From contig NC_092566.1 in NCBI RefSeq assembly GCF_037975245.1, positions 15,166,001 through 15,230,000 on the forward strand: a stretch of 64,000 nt of DNA, written 5' to 3'. The notes under the pieces are model-generated. The model ran no database searches and had not been told where the DNA came from. It saw only the letters and a list, made by a program, of their open reading frames with translations. The DNA is from Apostichopus japonicus (lineage: Eukaryota; Echinodermata; Holothuroidea; Aspidochirotida; Stichopodidae). Positions 36,513 to 49,737 of this stretch are shown one piece after another. The position numbers were made by a program, and so were the translations under genes. Within the stretch, counting starts at the first letter, position 1. The number at the start of each line of letters is the position of its first letter.

Positions 36513-36780
36513 CTGTTTGTGATATGGTAAAGAAGTAATGTTAAAGATGAATAGAAGAAATGACATCCGGGTATCTGAAAGGGTTCAGTGATATTTTCAT
36601 TTTTTTTTCATTTCATTTCTGTATTCCAGTATAAATTCACAGAGAAACTTATAAATAGGATACAAATATAACAATATACAGAACATCAAAAATACAGGTT
36701 AAGACATATAAAAGTTTATGAGATTAAGATAATAATGAACGATAAAAAACGTTACAAAAGTTATCAAAATTCAAGAAAGG

Positions 36781-36970
36781 ATATAAGAAGCTGTCTTTAC
36801 CAGTTTACAAAAAGGGGCTGCTCTGTAAATAAAACGAGTTCTTAAAAGAGTAAAAATTCTAAAACATTATCGGAAAGCTACAGTAAAGGATCTAAGAAGC
36901 CGTTTTGTACAAAAAGGGCTGCTCTGTAAATAAACGAGTTCTTAAAGAGTATAATTCTAAAACATTGCGT
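36781..36970. repeat. ~110-bp local tandem duplication
   Basis: GGGCTGCTCTGTAAATAAA and surrounding sequence occur twice, near 36815 and 36908. The rest of 36600-39120 shows GT-rich patches and no recognised gene. Confidence 0.7.
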
Positions 36971-39122
36971 GATAATTGGATTTCTCAAATTATAAGTGTT
37001 TATTGCCCAGAGAAATGAGCTTGGAATGTAGAGGATGTTCGTTAGTAGTTGAATATTTTTGACATGTCTTACAAATTCATTTCCTAGCAGATTCATTGAC
37101 TCTATATATACAAGATTCTCACAATTAAGCCTATGATAAGGACATGGCAGCAAAACCAAAATGAAATTCATCCGTCTGCTGTAAGGAACAGAATTATGGA
37201 TGAACAAATGATACGTTATTGATTTGAGGAACAGATAAATATAACAAGCACCGATTCAACCGTTTTAAGGATCAAGTGGATAATATGACTATAGCATTAA
37301 CAAAACACCACTATACGGCATTCGTTTTAATGAACCTGTTAAAATATGGATGGCCAAAGGACATTTCGTAGAGGTCAAGGAGCTGTGTTAAAATACAAGA
37401 GTATGGACCTTCTGTGTGAAAGTCCTCAGTTTGTGAAATGATAAGAATATGGATGAACAAGGCTCATATATACATTCGTCTTTAGGAAGAAGTGTGTCTT
37501 TGTGCGTTTGTTTTGTATTCTGACCGAGGAGTTGAACAAAAGAATTCCAGGTCCTCGGTTGTGATTTCTAAAGAATCACCACGTCCTCGGAAGAATTCTA
37601 TTGTATGGGGTATTGTTAAGGTTAAGGTACGTGGATTTGAACAATGGAAAATACAATGGGGTCCTAGGTCTGAATGTAATACAAACATGTGTGTGTGTGT
37701 GTGTGATGTCATAAGAATTGGGATACAGAAATGACATATGATTATTGTTAAGGAGCTATGTAAAACTACAAGAGTATATGTCTGAAATCCCTCACTGTGT
37801 GTAATGATAATAATATGGATGAACAACATGTGTGTGTGAGTGTGTGTAAGAAATGACAAGAATATGGATGATTAAATGACATTTCATCTAGCTTAACGAA
37901 CTGATTAAATGGCCTTCTGTATCCATATGAACGCGCAAAGAATTGGCAATTCAAGTTTGTTAAGGAACCGCACGTTAAGAATTGAATATGAATGAATGAA
38001 GGACGGACTCGTTATCCATGTTATACTCTGAGCTGCTACGAAACAGGATATATGGCAAATATAGCGATGACAAAAATGTTTACGTTTTTCTAAACGGACT
38101 TGTGATGAGAAGATGGCCTAAAATTGAGCTTATGTATAGAGGCTTTATACATTCACTTTTATTGTTAAAATTCATATGATTTATAATAGGTCATTCTTCA
38201 AACTGACTACAAGGTTAAACAGAAGGGTAACCAGCCCTCAGTGTATAATATAAGACATTATTGAAGGTCTGTAACAACCAACATCAACTTACTCGATACA
38301 AAAATCAACTCAGTCTGCAAATATGCGTAAACGTGCTGCAGGACTATATAGTTCAACTTCCATTCGTTTGTTTTCTTTGTATTAGACCATGGTTTTGAGG
38401 GTAGATATATCATTATCCCAAGCAGTCAGTGTAAGGAATTGGGATTTTTTTATATTTGAATGATATTGACGTAACAAAATTAATGTAGTTTGTACGGCTT
38501 TCCTTTCTTATTTTCTTTTCCAAAATCGTTCAATTCTTACCTTAGTAAATGTGTGTTGACTTTCAACATTCCTCAGTATTGTCTTGATATGCTCGATATC
38601 CATGATGATTTCTGTATTATATTTCTGTATATCCGGTTTAGCGATGATTTCTGTCTCAGTCAGTCAATGATCACGAAACATGTCAGCTGAAAAGTTGCCA
38701 CCAACAGAAAGACGTCGAGACTTTTTATCCAACTACAGATTGTGTACTTAAGCAATTTTTAATATCTTTTCGATATCGTTATCTGAAATCATTAGATTAG
38801 AGGTCACAGCCTGTCTAAATATCAGAAACAATAACGAAAAACACACACATACACACAAACAAAGCCACAAAAAAAAAACCACACACGCACAGATATAACG
38901 AGTCGCACATATGAATTTACTTAAGGATGAATAAGGAATGATAACAGAATTGTGCCTGCTGCGGTCTTTCTTGTAAACAAAACTGTTTAATTAGAAAATA
39001 TTGTCTTAGAATAGGCCTAAAATAAATAAAAATGAAATATCCCAGCTCAAAATCTAAACGCTCATGATATGAAAATCTACTGGTGCCATGACAAGCCATC
39101 AGCTATTTCATGTGAAAGGGTG

Positions 39123-39301
39123 CAGTGGCGTAGCTAGAGGTTTTGGCGCCCGGGTGCAAGAGTAGAAAATTGCGCCCACCCCACCCCACCCCCACTACTG
39201 AAAGAAAAATAAATTGCGCACGAAAACTTTTGGTTATATAGTTCGGGCAAGCCGTTACAGCCCCCCTCCACCCTAAATCAAATTGTGCTCCTACGCCTAT
39301 G
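39123..39301 (-). mobile_element. Short hAT-like element related to 13761-14794
   Basis: Ends CAGTGGCGTAG and CTACGCCTATG are imperfect inverted repeats. The reverse strand shares GGCTGTAACG.CTTGCCCGAA with the start of the composite element. No target duplication was found, so the borders are approximate. Confidence 0.6.
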
Positions 39302-39927
39302 ATATTTCCACCTTTCGAAATCTACTGCCTTGAAACTGTATACTGAAGTACCCAAAATTTCAGTGACATGTAGTCATTACAGAATACAGAACAGAATAAA
39401 TTTTTTTTTAAAAAAACGGTAGAAATGGACTGAAAAGAAATCACAATCTATAAATTTGCTAATAAAAGCAACTACATTCAGTTCAGATTCTTATATGTAT
39501 CTGGAAAATATTCATGCCTGACGACATACATCAATTTCGTCATGTTTTTCTAAAAAGTGCTTATTTTTTTAAAAATCTCATTGTCCCATTTCAGCGCCCC
39601 CTAAACCCGGCGCCCGTCTAACTTTAAGGGGTTTGGAAACTGACGAGTAAATTGTCCATGGAACGATTGTGGTACGACATTCATTGCCATATAGACACGT
39701 GTTGCTATGGAACATAGGACGGCTTGTGTCTTCCCGACAAGTACTATTGCAAAATACTTCAGGTGTCTTGGCCCAACATAACATGTCAACGCATGTACAA
39801 TATATATATATATTTTTTTATGAAGTATTATAGATTTAGACCAATTTCGTTCAAAGTAACGAAATTTGGCAAGTAAAGGAAGCTCATTTTTTTGTTCATA
39901 AATCATTGATGCAGGAGTAGTTTCTAG

Positions 39928-40047
39928 ATGACGATGATGACGAGGATGACGATGATGACGATGATGACGATGGTGACGATGATGATGACGACGACGACGA
40001 AAACGAAAACGACCTACGACGACGATGACGATGGCGATGATGACGAC
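39928..40047. repeat. (GATGAC)n-type microsatellite
   Basis: Imperfect GAT/GAC triplets. The 3' flank (TATCAATTGAATATTTTACA) matches the flank of the (GAT)n tracts at 48.5, 54.1 and 59.5 kb, which marks an older copy of the peptide-cluster unit. Confidence 0.88.
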
Positions 40048-40545
40048 ATATCCTCAGGTATCAATTGAATATTTTACAGTTATCAATATGTTAACGCCAT
40101 CGGCGTATACATTAAACCTGGACCGACTACGTCAACGAGGACAACGCACAAAACAACGAACCAACAATGCAGGATCATGTGACGTTTTTCCTTGTAGCCC
40201 TCAAATCTTGACACGATCCACTGTGTGCACGTGTATGTACCTGTACATACACAAGCATAGCATAGGCAAGAACCTCCCAATTCAGCATCAAAAGTGCAAC
40301 ACCCAGCCAATGAGAAGCGAGGTATTCAAACAATGGCCTTTACCGCACTGGGAAAAAAAATTCGCGCCCCGGATGGGTTGTCATCCTGAAAAGATGCCCG
40401 AACTATAGAATGTCTCGTATGTTTCTGAGAAAACTGATCTGAGACGTTGGGCGCTTTGATATTATGTTTATTATATATTGAGTGTACTTTGCATCTTTTC
40501 CATTTGTATTAATACTAGAAGACATTGAATGTTGTTTGCACTTTA

Positions 40546-41882
40546 CAGGGGCGTATCCAGGGGGGCGCAACAGGCGCGCGCCCCCCCTATTGGCCGTCAC
40601 CAAAAAAAAAAAAAGTTTAGCAAAAAAAAAAAAAAAAAAATTGATGACGACCTTTATGTGAGATGTCGGTGATCGCTCAACCCCCCCCCCCCCCTCCCGT
40701 ATGCTTTATTTTTTGTTTGCCAAAAAAAGGTTCTGGCGAAGTTCGGCGGCATAATAGTTTTAGAAACATAGATGGTAATTGTGTTTGTATTATCACTATA
40801 AACACTAAATGACATGCCAGCCATACTAAATTGTGCATTTTGTGTCCATATTTACTGGAAATGTTGCTTATTATTAAGGTCGAAAAATGGATCACATATG
40901 GCCATGGGCGGCGATCCTGGGTGGAGGGGGATATATCCCCCCATGAAAATGGGTGGAGGGGATGTAATGCACCATATCACCCCCCCCCACCAAATGCCAG
41001 GGATAAGAATATTTTCATGCCTACATTTATGCATCTTCGTTAATGTACGGCTCTTTTTTAGCTTCATTTCTCGCCTACCATAAACGCAGTGCGATCTTTT
41101 CAAATAAAGCGTCTTTATAAAGCAAAAATAGTTGACTGTAGGCTTCATTGGCCCTATAACAACAAAATGTATTATTGCGCCCACGGTATTGATATAGTAC
41201 ATATATTCACCCTCATAGTATTCATATAGGCCCTATAGTAGGCCTACACACGTACATGTTCCCTCGAACAGCTGAGAATCTCATGTAACCAGGGTAATGC
41301 TTAATACACGTTTCACCTGGATGCCCTAGCAATCGGTACCTAGGAATGTAACTATGTGTAATTGTGTATTGCATGTGTATAGGCCTATAATAGCCTGCAT
41401 GAGGCCATTTTCTTCATCGAATAATATAACAGAGCTCTCGAACATTCTAACGTTGCGCCTGAAACAAGATTGACAGGGGCAATTTTCCCAAAATAACACC
41501 CGAAATTTAAAAAAAAGTATTTTGGATCCTGATTATGAGATATTTCGGACATGACATCCCTATTTTAAAGTTGGGTATATGCCGCTTGGAAACCTCGGGA
41601 AGTGCCGTTTCCGGCCATCTAGAGGGTTTGTTAATCCCAAAATTTTCTTGTACGCTTCGCGCCAACTCATGGTGGCGCTACGCTTAGATAGTTAACAAGG
41701 TCATATCCCCCCCCCCCTTACTCGGAAGTACGGATCGCCGCCCATGCATATGACACCATTTTGCATTTCAACCCTTCTTTGAAAGCAAACATTGTACACC
41801 CCTCCCCTTAGACCCATCCCCCAGGACGGCGATCATTCATGCCTGGCGCCCCCCCTATTGGAAAATCCTGGATACGCCCCTG
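40546..41882 (+). mobile_element. hAT-like element, 1337 bp, with a second element inside
   Basis: Perfect 16-bp inverted ends CAGGGGCGTATCCAGG and complement. CTTTA is repeated on both sides (40541-40545, 41883-41887), shorter than the 8 bp expected. Sub-terminal GCGCCCCCCCTATTGG is also inverted at both ends. The interior is largely the nested element 40903-41746. Confidence 0.82.
40903..41746 (-). mobile_element. Nested hAT-like element, 844 bp
   Basis: Ends CATGGGCGGCGATCC and GGATCGCCGCCCATG are perfect inverted repeats, flanked by CATATGGC (40895-40902) and CATATGAC (41747-41754), one mismatch in 8 bp. The shared GCGCCA module lies near 41655-41700 on the minus strand. No transposase. 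Confidence 0.87.
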
Positions 41883-42351
41883 CTTTAGGTTAAATGTTAT
41901 TCAAAAATTCTGTATAACAATACAACAACAAAATTCTCAGAGGGTTGTGAACGGGGAGCAGAGATGAAGGAGATAGAGAGGGGGGGGGGGGGCGCCGGGG
42001 AATTACGACTAAGGCGGGAGGGTTAAGTAATTTGAGAAAGAGGAACGGAGAGGACCGAGGGGAATATGAGAAGATTGGTGGGTGAGTCCGGGTAGCTATA
42101 GGTAAGGGGAGGTAGGGAGGGAAGGGAGAAGAGGGTAGCAACGGAAGGATGGAAGAGTTCAAGATGTCTCGTGTACTTGCGGTGAAAGATGTAGTTGTTT
42201 TCCTGCAGAGTAAAGAGGTACAGCAATTACAGTTCTTGTCTATGGGGACACGCCACTGTCGGATTGAATCGTTAAACTCTTCCAGATATTTCATAGTATC
42301 CTTTCTGTTGATAAATTATTGGGTCTTATATTGGAATTGTCTGGCCTGAAA

Positions 42352-42514
42352 CAGTGGCGTCGGTAACTAGGACACGGGCCCCATTTTTGAAAACTTTATT
42401 TGTGGTTAAATATGTATTAAAAACATTTTCACCGGCCCATCTAATTGCGCTCGGTCCCCGGGTCTTTAACCCCCCCCCCCTCCCCTGACAAAGATTCCCT
42501 CTCCCTCGTCTTGG
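42352..42514. mobile_element. Possible truncated hAT-like MITE
   Basis: Starts CAGTGGCGTCGG. The flanks GCCTGAAA (42344-42351) and TCCTGAAA (42515-42522) match in seven of eight bases. The 3' end does not show a good inverted repeat, so the call is tentative. Confidence 0.45.
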
Positions 42515-42765
42515 TCCTGAAAGGTGTTTAACATCACGATGCTGACAATATAGGTACACATATACTCATCTTGATTTGCTCACCGAAAAGAGATCGTGCT
42601 TTCTTTATTTTCTGATTATTTATTCCTAAAAAGTCAATCCACCACCATTACTTGAAATCGAAACAATACTAAAGTACATGGGAAATATTTCCCTTGATAG
42701 GATGGGTGTCTATAGACTAAACATCGGTCAGTTTGGGTCAGATACAAGCTTCTTTCCCGCAGTAT

Positions 42766-43547
42766 TCATTTACCAAAGAGACTCATTGCACCTAAAGCAG
42801 CTTTCCCCAGGGAGCCATACCAGCTTCTCTCTTCAGGTGTTAGCTCGTCGTATCCCTCGGGCAGTCGCTCCCCTTCTTCGGCCAACACTCTCGCTTTTAA
42901 CTTCTCTGCAACGTGTGTAGCAACATGTTTACCGACACTGTGTAAGAGAGCATGCCAGTCAAAACGCTCCGCTGGAGATAACTCAGCCATTTTCTTCTCG
43001 AAGTCATCTAGCATGGCATTCTCTCTGTTATCATGTATGAGTTGTCTTTCCTCTCTCTGTTTTGGCTGATTCTTGTTGTCGGCTAGAGCACCACGGTGAT
43101 GATGATGGAGCAGTTTATGAAACAATCTGTGGCCGCGGCGACTAAGGGCATCCGCGTCAAGAATTTCGTCCTCGATGGAAGCGGCTTTAATAAGTAAATA
43201 AATAAGAATGGTGGTGTATAATGTGGATTGCTTATGATTTGGTGGACATTTTTGCTTTTTTTTCAGGATGATCTAGTCAGAATAGTCTTGATATCTTATA
43301 GTACGAGAAAGTAAACACAATTTTGTATTTTCCCTTTTTTTTTAATTCTTTGGACATAATTCAGTCATACAGTTTGTTAACGTCTGAAACAAGACTTTAA
43401 CAATCCAGTTAGGATGATTTCAGCGCCACAGATCAGACCAATTTGTCAAAGATTGCTTTCGGCAGAATTAAGTCTTGACATTTTATAGTCCATGAATAGA
43501 TATAATATGTTGGTGCAGATGTTTATGCAGCGCGTCTGGTTTGCAAG

Positions 43548-43611
<64 letters not shown>

Positions 43612-43682
43612 TCATAATAATAATAACAATAATAATAATAATCATAATGATAATAATAATAATAATAATCATAATGATGATG

Positions 43683-43721
<39 letters not shown>

Positions 43722-46700
43722 GGTTATTTATTTCTATATTTCGCATTATACCGACGGTCTCGCTGCGCTTTATAAGAAACAAAATGAGTACAAAAATACA
43801 GCATGGTAGAACCAAAACTTAAACATTTACCAAATGGATCGAAAAATTACAAGGTTCAATGAGGGTAGCACGTGAATAAGTGAGTTTTTCATACACTTTA
43901 TAAATTGTCTATGGTAGGGGCATTCCTAATGTGGGTGGGGAGAGTGTTCCAGAGTTTTGGGGTCCGAAAATTGAAAAGAACGCTCACCGTAGGTCTTAGT
44001 TTTCACTTTAGGTGGCTTTAGGAGAATAGTACTGTTAAATCTGAGTGTGCTAGTTGGGATTTGTAAGGTGAGTAAGTTGGAAATATAGTTTGGAGCAAAC
44101 CAAGGATGGCTTTGTAAATGAGGGAGAGAAGTTTGTACTTTATTCGTTAAGAAACCGGAAGCCAGTGAAGTTGGTGGAGAATAGGTTTACTGTGGGATCT
44201 GTTATCTGTGAGGGTAACTAATATAAGGGCGGTGTTTTGAATGCTCTGAAACTTAGAAATTTAGTTTAAGCAGGAAGACTATATAAAAGTCTGCCACAAC
44301 AGTCAAGTATGGATGGTACAGAGGCATGGATAAGTGTCTCAGTCGACTTGTGATCCGGATATTTGCGAATTTGTCTAATTTGTCTGATAGGATGTGAGGA
44401 AGAGAAGCAGATTATATTTACATGAGGAACCAAATGGGCCACCAATGTGAGTGTAAAATAACACCCATATCTTTAACAGCGGGAACGGGAGATATACAAG
44501 AACCGCTAATCTTAACGGAAGTTACAGGGGTGGCATAGTCACCTTTAACTGTGTTAACTTCTCTGGACTGCTCCTTTAATGTCTAAATTGAAAAGTTGGC
44601 CCCTCAATGCATGCTCTAATGTTATCATTCAGTCATTGTTAATACATTGTTTTATAAATTCTAGTAACTGCTCCAAAGAAAAATATATCATTTTACCTTT
44701 ATGTAAACAACCAAGCACTTTTGGATGATATTCAATAGCATTTGTCACTGAAAAATTGGCAAAATTGAAAAACAAATCTGACATAATTATGTAACCATGT
44801 AAGGATAAACCTCAGCCCGTTGAGTTTTTTTGTTGCATCTAAGGACACAATGGTCTGAGTATTACTAACTATAGTCAGTCAAAAAGATCATTTTACAAGT
44901 ATTATTGAAATACAAACTGGACGTATCGCAGTGTAAGACAAAATCATTGAAGCAACAGGTCCCATCTAAGGGTAAAACTTGCCAAGGTTGTAAACGGCAT
45001 CTGATTTGGAGATCACAAATGATTGTTCATCCAAAAGTGAACTTGAAGCAACCAGGCTGACAAGTCTGGTATCGAAGGAGCACATTGACTAATTTTGTTC
45101 TTTATTTTTCTTCTCCAAAATTTCAATCCAACATTTTACTTCAACGTTGGATGGATGGATCTAAATATGAACACATAAAATAGGGATTCCAAATAAAAAA
45201 GGCGATTACTAAAGTTTTGTATAACTTCACATCTCCTTTTATAGGCCCTATAGGTTAAAATGAGAATATCCAATCCAATCCAAGGTCATAACAATAAAGC
45301 GAGAACTTGAATACCGCGAAAAATATACAGTACTTTGCGGGCGGAGTGCAACTATGGCATGGCAGCTGTTTGCTTCAAGTTTACTGCTGTTAACATCACA
45401 TCATCTGTGACAATCTCTACGATCAATATGTCGAATAAGCTACGCTATATACAAATTGTATACCACAGATTTGACCAGGATGCTTAGAATTTTGTTTCTC
45501 TTTCGTCTGTCAATAATGAATTTTTCCCTATAGCTATATATCCTTTTAAAGCAAAATGTATCAACGTGATTTGATACGCTGGTTTATCACAAGTTAAACA
45601 CCTCATAAAAAGCACAAAATCTTCCAAGTTCACTTTTTTTTTATTCCCCACATCTTACCCCGTACCCCCCGAATCCCATATAACTGTTATAACCCCCTTA
45701 TTTCTCCACACCTTTCTGTCTTTGTCCTTTTCTAATTTATTCTCTACCCTCTTCCCTTAATCCTCTCTTTGTCCCTCGGCAGTTTATCTCCTACCTCTCC
45801 TCTTCCCCTGTTGGTCTCTTTCTCTTCTCCATCCCTTGTCTACTAATCCTCTTACATCTATCTCTTTGTGTTCACCTTGCTCATTCGTGAATTTGTCCCT
45901 TCTGTTACTGTGACTTGTCATTTAGCCTCTGAAGAAGATCCTGCTAGGACCGAAATATCAGGCCAACTTACTTTTACACACTCTCTTCCACAGGCTCTTT
46001 TGTGGATAAGCAGTTTGCTAAAAGTTTTATTTTATTTTTGGTACAAAACATGTCAACTTCAAATGTTGTTATTTCGAAAATGATATGTTGAAAATGAATT
46101 CAACACTGTGGATGCTTAGAAAATATGTTCCTCGCTCACCGGTCAATTTGTTTGTAACAAGGATCATTCTTTTCAAATTTCTGCCTAAAATTAAGTTGTT
46201 CTTGACAACGTGTTCTGAACTGACAACACTGGTCTATGGCATATGATTTTATCTTTGAGCTATCTATAAAGTTAAGCCGAGATTTCTGACACTTTGTTCA
46301 GCTTGCAAACATTTACGAACCACTCCTTCCTCCACCACCCCAGAGGAAAATTAAGGTATAAAGAAATTTCAGTTAAGTACAAAGAAAAAGATTATTAAAA
46401 AAAAAAAATTGAAATCGGCATATTTGAAGTATCGGTAAAGTAAAAAGAAAAATGAAAAAAAAAGACACGAACAAGTGATCTCAGCATAACAAATCATGTC
46501 CACCACCAACTGAGCTCTGAAGCTCTTGGTTGGTGGTGATCCCTAATTTTTCATTTGCTGACGGTATATCGGTGAGACGCCACATCACTTTTGTATTTGT
46601 GTATGTTAGATCCTCCTGCAAGCAGGAACTCGCGAAGAAGCCTCATTGGCTTATCAAAGCCGCAAGCTGACCGAAGTCAGTCTCTTTGCACTTCGGTGCA

Positions 46701-47104
46701 TTCGGTGCACCTTGCACTTCGGTGAAACCATGAAGGGATCAGAACCCTCCTCGCATTGGATGCAAGTAAGACATTGTCAGAAAGGGCGTTCAATTAAAAT
46801 GATTCGATTAATTTCGGTTATAATACCAGTACACTATATAATCGCCTTAAAACATGTACGTAAACAGGCCTTCTAAAAAAAAAAAAAACATGTATACAAC
46901 TGACCTCTAACAAACATCAACAAGCACTTGCAAATAAATGATGGTCTTATACTCTAAATGCAGAAATATGGAAGATACAATATTCAAAATGGACAACTTT
47001 CGACGGAAGAAAAATAAATAAAATAAAAAAATAAGCATCTTACCGAAAGTTTTGACCGAGCAAACGATGAAGGCAAAGGCCAACAAACATCGAAGAAGCG
47101 CCAT
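42766..47104 (-). CDS. Secreted His-rich peptide precursor D (two exons)
   Basis: Predicted 159-residue secreted precursor. Exon 1 (47044-47104) starts MALLRCLLAFAFIVCSVK, a clear signal peptide, and ends in phase 1 at GTAAGA. Exon 2 (42766-43184) begins after TTATTAAAG. Next come a short acidic stretch, an RR site, the cationic RLFHKLLHHHHRG, an acidic spacer (MLDDFEKKMAEL), a His/Lys helix (HSVGKHVATHVAEKLK), a second acidic spacer with PEGYDELTPEE, and a Trp-containing C-terminal helix ending LFGK before the stop. The alternation of acidic and cationic parts with processing sites is typical of antimicrobial or signalling peptide precursors. It is the most diverged member of the cluster. 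The 3.9-kb intron holds a LINE remnant, a SINE fragment and a ribozyme-like motif. Function is inferred. Confidence 0.8.
43548..43719. repeat. (AAT)n microsatellite / LINE tail
   Basis: AAT triplets with a few CAT and GAT interruptions. They directly follow the 3' end (minus strand) of the LINE remnant and probably began as its tail. Confidence 0.93.
43720..44620 (-). pseudogene. Decayed non-LTR retrotransposon (L2/CR1-like), 3' end of RT ORF
   Basis: Read on the minus strand in several frames, it matches the usual end of an L2/CR1-type reverse-transcriptase protein: VKDMGVIL near 44475, then ETLIHAS, a Leu-Tyr-Ser-Leu-Pro segment, Ser-His-Pro-Trp-Phe-Ala-Pro-Asn-Tyr-Ile near 44100, LKPPKVKTKTYGERSF and a proline/leucine-rich end. 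Many stops and frameshifts break it. The 3' end carries a GCGCATTATACCG-like tail shared with SINE family B. It lies in the intron of peptide precursor D. Confidence 0.75.
44621..45600. other. No recognised gene
   Basis: Intronic AT-rich sequence. It contains no recognised repeat family or RNA. Confidence 0.5.
45924..45964 (+). ncRNA. Hammerhead-ribozyme-like motif
   Basis: GCCT, CTGAAGA, a hairpin (GATCC-TGCTA-GGACC), GAAA, TAT, C, AGGC. GCCT and AGGC pair as helix I, and ATAT, from the last A of GAAA, is palindromic, as needed for a dimeric helix III. An extra A precedes helix II and one helix II pair is mismatched. The same architecture is at 9988-10028. The pyrimidine-rich 45640-45920 may belong to the same retroelement. 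Confidence 0.42.
46603..46686 (-). mobile_element. tRNA-derived SINE, family A, 5'-truncated
   Basis: Only the 3' 80 bp are present (CCTGCAAGCAGGAACTCGCG and following bases on the plus strand), without the tRNA-like head. Confidence 0.85.
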
Positions 47105-48240
47105 GTTTCGTTTTCGACTAATTTAACTTCTAGACTTTCTGGAATGTTGAAAAGCGTCGGCAAAAAGAAGATTGAGGAGGACAGGAAACAAACATTGCTT
47201 TTTATAGAAAAAAAATACAGAAATTGGAAAGACTAATTTATTAGAATATCTTTGTCGAAAAAAGGAGGGTAAAGTAAATCATGTGTTGTTGTCATTTTCC
47301 GATCAGAATATAAATTATATTATAGTGTATGAGTTTTTGATTTAAAGTGCCCTTCATGCCAGGTTAATGATGAAACGTTTCAAGCGACTCGAATTGCATA
47401 GCACGTCATTGGAAATCATGACCTTCGAATACGTTACCATATAGCCTCTAATACATGATTAACATATTATATATAATTTAGTTTTCTTTTTTTAATACTG
47501 AGAACAAAAACATCTACAGTTGTCGGTTCCTCAATTGTTTTCTAAAATTATTTTAAAGTTTCTCAAAAAAGAGAGAAAAGGGTCAGTTTCATTCAATCGA
47601 CGGAGCATTCATTCAGAGACCGTGTAAAATAAAACGTATATGTATGCCAACGATTTTGCCACCGATCACGAAGTTGCTGCCGGAGCCTGAGAAACTCCAC
47701 CGGCGGTCATACGATAGCTTAAGATGCCCTCACGAATGGCCCGATGTTTTAACGGTCAGAGCCGAATTTGAACATTTCCTTTATCGTGTGTCCATCTGGT
47801 GTCAATTTCGGGACAGTGTGACGCAGGCATTAATACATATTTTCCAGCATTTATATTATATCTTTCCTACTTCTTTATTACATTTGATCTACCTGTGACA
47901 TCCTCACGGAGGTCAGTAGCATTAAGTAAGCATATGCTAAGTATTAATACTGTGTACCTCACGCAAATTCAACAGTGACTATACAACATTATAAACCCTG
48001 ACGGAGGTACATGGTACCATCGTTCATTTGGCATGTCGGCACGGCGCAGCTTTCCCGGCCTGAGTATTCGTTTCGTAGTAAATTCATACCCAAAAACAGA
48101 TATAGTTCCATCTTGCCAAGTATGCACTACAAAGGGTGGGGGAGGGGGTACTCCCGGTATTAATAACATTTACCCTGACCCAGTCCTTGCCAGACATACA
48201 TCAACACTTAGTTTAAGCAACAAACGTGGAAATATTTTGT
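47105..48240. other. Upstream flank of precursor D
   Basis: Expected to contain the promoter of precursor D, but I see no unambiguous TATA box or other defined site. An open frame at 47644-47898 has no recognisable content. Confidence 0.4.
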
Positions 48241-48478
48241 CTTGAAAAGTAACCGAGTAAACGAGGACTCAATTGGAATCGAGATCGGATAAAGTGGACT
48301 CGATGTTTCGGGTTGTGGTGTGTGGCCTAGAATACAACCAGTGTATGCCCATACAAAAATCGAGGCCCACCTGAACATATAATCCTCTTCTCGACCGATT
48401 TCATCTCGTGTATATGACATAAAACAAATTCAGTTCCATCATTGTTATACCACATCTCACACTTAAATTAATTTTTAA

Positions 48479-48609
<131 letters not shown>

Positions 48610-49245
48610 GTGGTGAAATCTCCTCGGGTATCTATTGAATATTTTACAGTTATCAATATGTGAAAGGCCATCGTACTTCCTTCTAGATTTTAGATATATA
48701 AAATTATAAATGAATCATGACCCTTCACGACGGATTTATTATTTGGTGAAGCATCCACCAGGAAGGAAATAATTACATCCCGTGTATACCTCTAACTTTG
48801 TCAAATGTCAAGTGAAGCTTTGGTATATTTCAGAATATACTGAAGTACTATAAATTAGTTAGCCAAGGGGAAAGGACATGTTTTTACCTCTACTTACGGA
48901 TAACCTTACACTTTGTGATAATTTATTGTACAGCAATTTGACCGTGACCATATTTTATCTTACATCACATGATAATATATCTTTAATTCAATATGCTAAA
49001 TGTTAATCAAGAATAAATTAATAGCCAGCATATAGTTGCATTTTGAAGCGAATCAATTTCCTTCATTTACCAAATTAATCACCTTTTCTGTGATGTAAAA
49101 GTGCAAAGATTGTATCTAGTTTACAAGCAAGATCTTGTATGAGCTGCATTTGGGAAGTATTTGGTATAAAAACTTCATCATACACTTTAAATATTTTAAG
49201 GATTTGAACCTAGAACAACTTTAAGTCTTGTAACGATAATCATGA

Positions 49246-49282
49246 AAAAAAAAAACGACATTTACTTCTAAATGTCGCTTTT
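49246..49282. repeat. Small hairpin conserved in all units
   Basis: AAACGACATTTA and TAAATGTCGCTTT form a 12-bp stem with a short loop. The same hairpin occurs near 54855 and 60388. It resembles no RNA family that I can name. Confidence 0.6.
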
Positions 49283-49737
49283 TAGCCATTCTTACGCAAA
49301 CTAAATATTGTGACTTGCTACATTTAATTATAGACTCAATATAATGATTGCAGGTCCAAGCAACAACATGTACCGTTTGATTTGTTCATTTCCATTTATT
49401 TCGTCCTCCAAAGGGAGCGAAAATTGTTGTGGCTGTTTCTTGTGACATCTCGTGCAAGACTTCGCCAACAAAGATGTTCCAAAACTCCATATCTCTGCTC
49501 TAACCGATGTCAACATTTCTAATTGCTCGGTAACAATTTTATTATCATCCTGTTTGTACAGTCTTTGATTTTCTGATTACAATTTTGGTGGAGTCATAAT
49601 TGACCTTATTCTTAAATGGCTATGCTAAAAGTCACACTGATACGTCATAAGGGAACTACCCATTGGTTATTCATTTGCCTCTGTTACCGTCGGTGTAAGG
49701 GTAGGTTAAGTGGTTTTGAACACTGGAATAAATTACA

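Noticed and set aside
41890-42294. 134-codon minus-strand frame
   Set aside because: Half of it is Pro/Ser translation of a GA-rich strand; the remainder matches nothing I know.
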